Of a stretch of 6,050 nucleotides of DNA, positions 1-6,050 are shown one piece after another. This DNA comes from Gammaproteobacteria bacterium. Its GTDB lineage: Bacteria > Pseudomonadota > Gammaproteobacteria > Pseudomonadales > Azotimanducaceae. The first letter of the stretch is position 1, and each line of letters opens with the position of its first letter. The position numbers and the translations under genes are program-made. Under the pieces are notes generated by a model. It was given only the letters and a program-made list of their open reading frames with translations. It was not told where the DNA came from and ran no database searches. The stretch lies in assembly GCA_002726925.1 (NCBI GenBank), contig PBTJ01000120.1, forward strand, positions 1 through 6,050. Direction: 5' to 3'.

Positions 1-973
1 GCTCGCCCGCGCCAATCACATTGATACCCGGGCCGTTTAAATGGGCCACATAACGTAGTGAGGGCACTGCATGGCTGCGGTGTGGATCATCCGCCAGAAT
101 CGGGCGTCCCGTAGTGGTGCGCGACCCGGTCACCACCCAGTTATTGCTGCCGACATCCAAGTTGCGGGCGGCCATGGTCTCGCGCTCGAGCAAGCGCGCC
201 AGCTGCGTTTGGGCCGGCTGCGGGCTGAAATCGACGGGCGCCTTGGCAAGTAAGTAGTTATCCAATACGTTCTCTGGAATGACACAGGGATCCAGCCCAG
301 CCGGAGTTGCGGTCTGCCAAGCAGGCTCCAAGGTCAGCCACTGAGCGGCAAGGTCCAGTCTTTTCTCGCAGGCTAGCTTTGCCCGCCAAACTTCGGTGAC
401 CACGTTACGCCACAGGCCGTTGCTGCGAATACGCACGACATCATCTGCCGACCACTTGCTTGGTGTGTAGCCCAGCATGTCGAATTCCACCGCCATCAGT
501 TCCGGGTTGGCCTTAGAAACCTCGATATAGGCATTGATCCCCGCAGTGAAGGACTCAGTAATACGCTTGGCATCATTGCCGTAGGCCAGCCACTCGGCAT
601 ACATATCGCCGCGATAGACAAACAGCCGCGCGGCTTTGTCTTGGGCCACATGTTGCTCGCCGAGAATTTCAGCAAGCTGTCCTAAGCCCCGACGCTTCCA
701 TAAATCGATTTGCCACAGACGATCTCGGGCGGCGTTGAACCCCTGCACGAAGAACACATCGTAATGATCGTTAGCGTAAATATGCGGTACGCCGTATTCA
801 TCGATGATGATTTCTGCCTCGGCGGTGAGACCGTCGACTTGATAGGCGGTAGTGTTGTTCGCCGTGGTCATTGCCGAGGTCTTTGCTGAGGTCTTTGCCG
901 AGATCATGGGCGAGATAAAAAGGCCAATAAGCCCGAGCAGAAACAGCGGAGTGACAAGCAGGTGGTTCATCAT
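1..973 (-). CDS. Penicillin acylase family protein (Ntn-hydrolase, peptidase S45), N-terminal part, cut by the window edge
   Basis: Read from the minus strand, 324 codons are present and the 3' end lies beyond base 1. Family members are usually 700-850 residues, so less than half is visible. The protein starts MMNHLLVTPL with a hydrophobic run to about residue 25 and an ISA/KTSA junction, an apparent Sec signal peptide that predicts periplasmic export. Motifs typical of the alpha chain follow: DEYGVPHIYA (58-67) and QGFNAARDRLWQIDLWKRRG (77-96). LDVGSNNWVVTGSRTTTGRP (272-291) marks the start of the beta chain. In this family Gly275-Ser276 would be the self-cleavage bond, with Ser276 becoming the N-terminal nucleophile that hydrolyses amides. 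Only two cysteines (202 and 230) are seen. Two ATGs stand in tandem; GAGG lies 6 nt before the first, which I chose. The substrate (beta-lactam, N-acyl-homoserine lactone or another amide) cannot be told from this part. The gene follows the nrdB terminator and is probably transcribed separately. Confidence 0.93.
   Translation of the reverse strand, partial: MMNHLLVTPLFLLGLIGLFISPMISAKTSAKTSAMTTANNTTAYQVDGLTAEAEIIIDEYGVPHIYANDHYDVFFVQGFNAARDRLWQIDLWKRRGLGQLAEILGEQHVAQDKAARLFVYRGDMYAEWLAYGNDAKRITESFTAGINAYIEVSKANPELMAVEFDMLGYTPSKWSADDVVRIRSNGLWRNVVTEVWRAKLACEKRLDLAAQWLTLEPAWQTATPAGLDPCVIPENVLDNYLLAKAPVDFSPQPAQTQLARLLERETMAARNLDVGSNNWVVTGSRTTTGRPILADDPHRSHAVPSLRYVAHLNGPGINVIGAGE
871..906 (-). 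repeat. Three 12-bp tandem repeats in the acylase signal-peptide junction
   Basis: Plus-strand units are TTGCCGAGGTCT, TTGCTGAGGTCT and a decayed TTGCCGAGATCA. In the gene they are in frame and encode SAKT/SAKT-like units just after the hydrophobic core, around residues 23-34. Because the unit is a multiple of three, a change in copy number would keep the frame. Each copy brings another small-residue Ser-Ala pair that signal peptidase could use. Confidence 0.8.
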
Positions 974-1056
974 CTAGGGCCTCGAGAAATCAGCAAACAA
1001 CAGTAACAAAGTCGTTGGCCAGATGCTGCTAGGCATCGGCCGGTGAATATGCAGGC

Positions 1057-1087
1057 AAAAAAAAGCCCTCCAATGAGAGGGCTTTTT
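1057..1087 (-). terminator. Rho-independent terminator of the nrdAB operon
   Basis: The perfect stem GCCCTC/GAGGGC has a 6-nt loop and is flanked by eight A on the left and five T on the right of the plus strand. On the minus strand this reads as a hairpin followed by eight T, 31 nt after the nrdB stop codon. The flanking A and T runs can also pair and lengthen the stem, and the structure could stop transcription from either side. It separates nrdB from the acylase gene. Confidence 0.93.
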
Positions 1088-1118
1088 GCTTGGTGCTTAC
1101 TGCGCTGGGTCTAGCGAT

Positions 1119-2390
1119 CTAGTCCCAAGTCAGTGCTCCACCGGTTTGGTAATCCGTCACGCGAGTTTCGAAGAAGTTCTTCTCTTTCTTCAAATCCATG
1201 ATCTCAGACATCCATGGGAAGGGGTTCTTCACGCCGGGATACTGTTCGGTCAAACCGATCTGCGCCAGTCGGCGGTTGGCGATGAACTGTAGGTACTCTT
1301 CCATCATGTTGGCGTTCATGCCCAGCACACCGCGTGGCATGGTGTCCCGCGCATAGCCTACTTCCAGCGTGGTGCCTTCTAAGATCATCTCCCTTGCAGA
1401 TGCCTGCATCTCGTCGTCCCACAGATGTGGGTTTTCGAGTTTGATCTGGTTGATCACGTCGATACCGAAGTTCACGTGCATAGACTCATCTCGCAGGATG
1501 TACTGAAACTGCTCCGAGGTGCCGGTCATCTTGTTGCGGCGGCCCATGGACAAAATTTGAGTGAAACCACAGTAAAAGAAGATGCCTTCCAACACGCAGT
1601 AGTAGGCGATCAGGTTCTTCAACAGGGTCTTGTCGGTATCAACGGTGCCAGTGGTGAAGCCCGGGTCGTTGATTTCCTTGGTGTACTTCAATGCCCATGA
1701 GGCTTTTTCTGCCACGGTCGGAACTTCGTGGTACATGTTGAAGATCTCGCCCTCGTCCATGCCGAGCGATTCAATACAGTATTGATAGGCGTGGGTGTGA
1801 ATGGCTTCTTCAAAGGCTTGGCGCAGCAGGTATTGGCGGCATTCTGGGTTGGTGATCAACCGATAAATGGCCAGAACCAAGTTGTTGGCAACCAGTGAGT
1901 CTGCGGTCGAGAAGAAACCAAGGCTACGCTTAACGATGGTGCGCTCATCATCGCTCAAGCCGTCTTCTGATTTCCACAGCGCGATGTCTGCGGTCATATT
2001 CACTTCTTGAGGCATCCAGTGGTTGGCACAACCATCCAGATACTTCTGCCATGCCCAGTCGTACTTGAACGGTACAAGCTGGTTAAGGTCGGCACGGCAG
2101 TTGATCATGGCTTTTTGGTCTACGGTCACACGCTCAGTGCTGACCGGCTCGGCGGATATCTCTTCCACAGCAGCGGGTGCTGAAGCGGCTGCTTCTTGCG
2201 CGGCTTCAGCCGCTGCTTCTCGTTCTGCTGCGGCTTGCCGTGCTGCGGCAGCCTGCTGTTCTGCGGCTCTTTGTGCGGCGGCAGCTTGTGCTGCTTCGGC
2301 TGCCATCTGCTTTTGCACCGCATCTGCAATCACAGCTTGATCTGCTTGTGCATTGTTTGGCGCTTCTTCGTAATCGTCCCAACTTAACAT
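1119..2390 (-). CDS. nrdB: Class Ia ribonucleoside-diphosphate reductase, small (beta, radical) subunit
   Basis: This 423-residue protein houses the diiron centre and the stable tyrosyl radical that the large subunit NrdA uses to reduce ribonucleoside diphosphates in the cytoplasm. The expected metal ligands are all present: Asp164 (STADS), Glu195 and His198 ([10 protein letters not shown]), Glu268 (VLEGIFF), and Glu302 and His305 (RDESMH). Tyr202 sits four residues after His198, exactly where the radical tyrosine lies in E. coli NrdB (E115/H118/Y122 spacing). Tyr414 in the C-terminal tail ([11 protein letters not shown]) is a candidate relay tyrosine and NrdA-docking segment. Residues about 29-74 form an alanine/glutamine/glutamate/arginine-rich arm absent from the shorter E. 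coli protein. I start at [10 protein letters not shown] because AGGAG lies 7 nt upstream and related proteins begin MLSWD. The frame stays open a further 46 codons, but those overlap the end of nrdA and look unlike the family. Second gene of an nrdA-nrdB operon. Confidence 0.98.
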   Translation of the reverse strand: MLSWDDYEEAPNNAQADQAVIADAVQKQMAAEAAQAAAAQRAAEQQAAAARQAAAEREAAAEAAQEAAASAPAAVEEISAEPVSTERVTVDQKAMINCRADLNQLVPFKYDWAWQKYLDGCANHWMPQEVNMTADIALWKSEDGLSDDERTIVKRSLGFFSTADSLVANNLVLAIYRLITNPECRQYLLRQAFEEAIHTHAYQYCIESLGMDEGEIFNMYHEVPTVAEKASWALKYTKEINDPGFTTGTVDTDKTLLKNLIAYYCVLEGIFFYCGFTQILSMGRRNKMTGTSEQFQYILRDESMHVNFGIDVINQIKLENPHLWDDEMQASAREMILEGTTLEVGYARDTMPRGVLGMNANMMEEYLQFIANRRLAQIGLTEQYPGVKNPFPWMSEIMDLKKEKNFFETRVTDYQTGGALTWD

Positions 2391-2397
2391 CGTGGTA

Positions 2398-2402
2398 CTC
2401 CT
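2398..2402 (-). promoter_or_regulatory. Ribosome binding site that fixes the nrdB start
   Basis: AGGAG on the minus strand stands 7 nt before the ATG of MLSWDD. It decides between this start and an in-frame ATG 46 codons upstream that overlaps the nrdA 3' end and has no comparable support. Confidence 0.85.
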
Positions 2403-2428
2403 GATAATAAATTCTGTTCTTGTTACGG

Positions 2429-2454
2429 GCTTGTTCGGTTTACTGACAAGCGTT

Positions 2455-2466
<12 letters not shown>
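2429..2466 (-). repeat. Repeated TGACAAGC and small inverted repeat at the nrdA-nrdB junction
   Basis: The octamer TGACAAGC occurs at 2444-2451 and again at 2459-2466, one copy on each side of the nrdA stop codon. The upstream copy also forms an inverted repeat GCTTGT/ACAAGC (2429-2434 with 2446-2451, 11-nt loop). No T-run follows, so it is not a terminator. A weak mRNA hairpin ahead of nrdB is possible, or it may be chance. Confidence 0.4.
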
Positions 2467-5484
<3,018 letters not shown>

Positions 5485-5511
5485 CGTTCGGTGTCCTCTC
5501 TCTGTTCTTTT

Positions 5512-5583
5512 CTAGCTGTTCTTCTCAAGCGTGTGATGTTTCGCTTGTTCGTCGACGAACTTATCGTTCGCCTTATCGTTCAC
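5512..5583 (-). CDS. Possible GTG-started mini-ORF in the nrdA leader (23 codons)
   Basis: The minus strand reads GTG then an uninterrupted run of common sense codons to TAG, ending 27 nt before the nrdA ATG. The predicted peptide is strongly charged (it begins VNDKANDKFVDEQAK) and resembles no peptide I know. AAAGGA precedes the GTG, but with only 3 nt between, closer than usual. The 12-bp tandem repeat lies in frame and encodes the two NDK units. Against a real gene: short length, non-ATG start and poor spacing. It could be a leader peptide affecting nrdA translation or simply an open stretch by chance. Confidence 0.18.
   Translation of the reverse strand: MNDKANDKFVDEQAKHHTLEKNS
5547..5560. 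repeat. Perfect 14-bp palindrome GTTCGTCGACGAAC
   Basis: The sequence equals its own reverse complement. In the nrdA leader RNA it could fold as a 5-bp stem with a UCGA tetraloop, about 60 nt before the start codon. As DNA it could be a dimer-binding site. I do not recognise a regulator for it. Confidence 0.6.
5560..5583 (-). repeat. 12-bp tandem repeat, two copies
   Basis: CTTATCGTTCGC is followed directly by CTTATCGTTCAC on the plus strand, differing at one base. It touches the 14-bp palindrome and lies inside the possible leader mini-ORF, in frame. Confidence 0.75.
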
Positions 5584-5766
5584 TAGTCCTTTGATCCGGC
5601 TCGTTTTTTACGTCATCAATGCGCGCACACTGTTGGAAGGTCCCACTCACCTAGCATGTTGCCTTAGCCTATTTCTTGGCCTAGCAGCCGATCTGGTCAA
5701 AGATCAACGCTTAAGTCGCGATATTCGTCAAAACTCGTCCCGAACTCCTCGCTTTTCAGGATAAAT

Positions 5767-5781
5767 TTTGACTTAGTCAAA
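5767..5781. promoter_or_regulatory. 15-bp dyad TTTGACT-T-AGTCAAA, possible operator
   Basis: Two perfect 7-bp arms surround one central base. Imperfect symmetry continues outward (GATAAA about 5759-5764 opposite TTTTATC at 5784-5790), giving a near-palindrome of about 32 bp in an AT-rich stretch. It lies just downstream of the candidate nrdA promoters. The size and symmetry suit a dimeric repressor site or a leader hairpin. I cannot name the regulator; it is not an FNR site (TTGAT-N4-ATCAA). Confidence 0.45.
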
Positions 5782-5799
5782 TATTTTATCGGTCCTAAA

Positions 5800-5815
5800 A
5801 CCCAAGATATGGGAT
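5800..5815 (-). promoter_or_regulatory. NrdR box, promoter-distal copy nearer to nrdA
   Basis: The plus strand reads ACCCAAGATATGGGAT, near-palindromic and matching the NrdR consensus as I recall it (acaCwAtATaTwGtgt) at about 11 of 16 positions. NrdR is an ATP-cone repressor of ribonucleotide reductase genes that binds two boxes on the same DNA face. The start-to-start distance to the second copy is 31 bp, three helical turns, as expected. It overlaps a TATCTT -10-like hexamer. Confidence 0.7.
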
Positions 5816-5831
5816 TTTTCTGGACAGGCAA
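5804..5831 (-). promoter_or_regulatory. Alternative nrdA promoter (downstream candidate)
   Basis: On the minus strand TTGCCT (5826-5831) and TATCTT (5804-5809) are 16 bp apart. The -10 hexamer lies inside the NrdR box at 5800-5815. It could be used instead of, or together with, the upstream candidate. Confidence 0.35.
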
Positions 5832-5846
5832 CACAAGATAATGGGA
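5831..5846 (-). promoter_or_regulatory. NrdR box, promoter-proximal copy farther from nrdA
   Basis: The plus strand reads ACACAAGATAATGGGA, matching the recalled NrdR consensus at about 12 of 16 positions. It shares the core CAAGATA and a following GGGA with the partner box 31 bp away. It overlaps the -10 of the upstream promoter candidate, so NrdR binding would block RNA polymerase. Confidence 0.7.
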
Positions 5847-5863
5847 TCAATAGGTCAATGCAA
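5835..5863 (-). promoter_or_regulatory. Candidate nrdAB promoter (upstream candidate)
   Basis: On the minus strand TTGCAT (5858-5863) and TATCTT (5835-5840) are 17 bp apart. Neither hexamer is a strong sigma70 match, which fits a regulated promoter. Placement between the DnaA boxes and the NrdR boxes supports the call; transcription would start near 5828. Confidence 0.42.
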
Positions 5864-5872
5864 GGGAAAGTC

Positions 5873-5881
5873 TGTGGATAA
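5873..5881 (-). promoter_or_regulatory. DnaA box, perfect match
   Basis: The minus strand reads TTATCCACA, the strict consensus for DnaA. It lies about 10 bp upstream of the candidate -35 hexamer. In E. coli, DnaA boxes upstream of nrdA tie its expression to replication initiation; the same role is inferred here. Confidence 0.75.
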
Positions 5882-5915
5882 CCTGTGTGCAGCTTGTCGC
5901 TGCCGCGTAGTAGCC

Positions 5916-5924
5916 TGTGGATAG
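5916..5924 (-). promoter_or_regulatory. Second DnaA box, one mismatch
   Basis: The minus strand reads CTATCCACA, eight of nine positions of the consensus, in the same orientation as the perfect box and 43 bp upstream of it, about four helical turns. Confidence 0.6.
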
Positions 5925-5986
5925 TCAAAATCCGCTCAAATTAGTGCTGAAATTGGCATTTGGTGGCATCGAAATGCGGCTAAACC

Positions 5987-6009
5987 GCGGCTGACAGTCA
6001 GCGGCTTTT
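5987..6009. terminator. Terminator-like hairpin upstream of the nrdA control region
   Basis: GCGGCTGA and TCAGCGGC pair with one mismatch around a CAG loop, and TTTT follows on the plus strand. On the minus strand the T-run after the stem is weak (GGTTTA). It may end an unseen gene from beyond the right edge: a minus-strand frame open from the edge stops at TAA 6014-6016, just before the hairpin. Bases from about 5925 to 5986 hold other short inverted repeats (GCATTT/AAATGC, GCGG/CCGC) and no recognisable gene. Confidence 0.4.
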
Positions 6010-6050
6010 GCCATTAAGCTGCGCTGCTGCGGGCCAAGTGGTCTGACCTT

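Larger units (their letters stand above)
5485..5828 (-). other. Long 5' leader of nrdA
   Basis: About 310-345 nt separate the candidate -10 elements from the nrdA start codon. No conserved gene is recognisable on either strand. What it does hold is a 15-bp dyad near its upstream end, a 14-bp palindrome and 12-bp tandem repeat near its downstream end, one possible GTG mini-ORF, and GAGGA at 5494-5498 serving nrdA. I do not recognise a known riboswitch. The transcript start is inferred from promoter-like hexamers, so the leader length depends on that call. Confidence 0.5.

Noticed and set aside
71..253. Plus-strand 60-codon open frame
   Set aside because: It is antisense to the acylase region that carries the conserved GSNNW motif; no independent coding evidence.
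2023..2404. Plus-strand open frames rich in Ala, Cys, Leu or Ser opposite the nrdB N-terminus
   Set aside because: They are the reverse-strand image of the GCN-rich alanine stretch of nrdB and have no family resemblance.
5616..5657. 13-codon ATG mini-ORF in the nrdA leader on the minus strand
   Set aside because: Very short, with only a weak AAGG 4 nt before the ATG; expected by chance in a leader this long.
5956..5988. Short inverted repeats GCATTT/AAATGC and GCGG/CCGC
   Set aside because: Arms of 4-6 bp with loops of 5-10 nt occur often by chance, and no T-run or repeated array supports a function.

Overview
The window looks like chromosome of a Gram-negative gammaproteobacterium. The NrdA and NrdB sequences are of the Pseudomonas/Oceanospirillales class Ia type: two ATP-cone regions in NrdA, a CxxCQ C-terminus in NrdA, and an alanine-rich N-terminal extension in NrdB. 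A signal-peptide-bearing, periplasm-type penicillin acylase homologue follows them. The genus cannot be fixed from this window. All three recognisable genes lie on the minus strand, so transcription runs from the right edge to the left.

Right edge to about 5485: no convincing gene, but a dense control region for nrdA. In the reading direction of nrdA it holds two DnaA boxes (one perfect), then a pair of NrdR-box-like 16-mers exactly 31 bp apart, each containing a TATCTT -10-like hexamer. A leader of roughly 310-345 nt follows. It contains a 15-bp dyad, a 14-bp palindrome, a 12-bp tandem repeat and one possible GTG-started mini-ORF. A terminator-like hairpin near 5987-6009 probably separates this region from whatever lies beyond the right edge.

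5484 to 1119: the nrdA-nrdB operon, encoding the large (catalytic, allosteric) and small (diiron/tyrosyl radical) subunits of aerobic class Ia ribonucleotide reductase. Together they make deoxyribonucleotides for DNA replication. All catalytic cysteines, the paired tyrosines and the diiron ligands can be read directly. The genes are 64 nt apart and end at a strong bidirectional-looking rho-independent terminator at 1057-1087.

973 to the left edge: the N-terminal part of a penicillin acylase family (Ntn-hydrolase, S45) precursor with a signal peptide and the autocatalytic GSNNW serine. The gene is cut by the window edge. It is a separate transcription unit and has no obvious functional link to the reductase.

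I see no novel mobile, defence or biosynthetic system. The features most worth a second look are the layered NrdR/DnaA promoter architecture, the long nrdA leader with its repeats and possible mini-ORF, the alanine-rich N-terminal arm of NrdB, and the repeat-bearing signal-peptide junction of the acylase.
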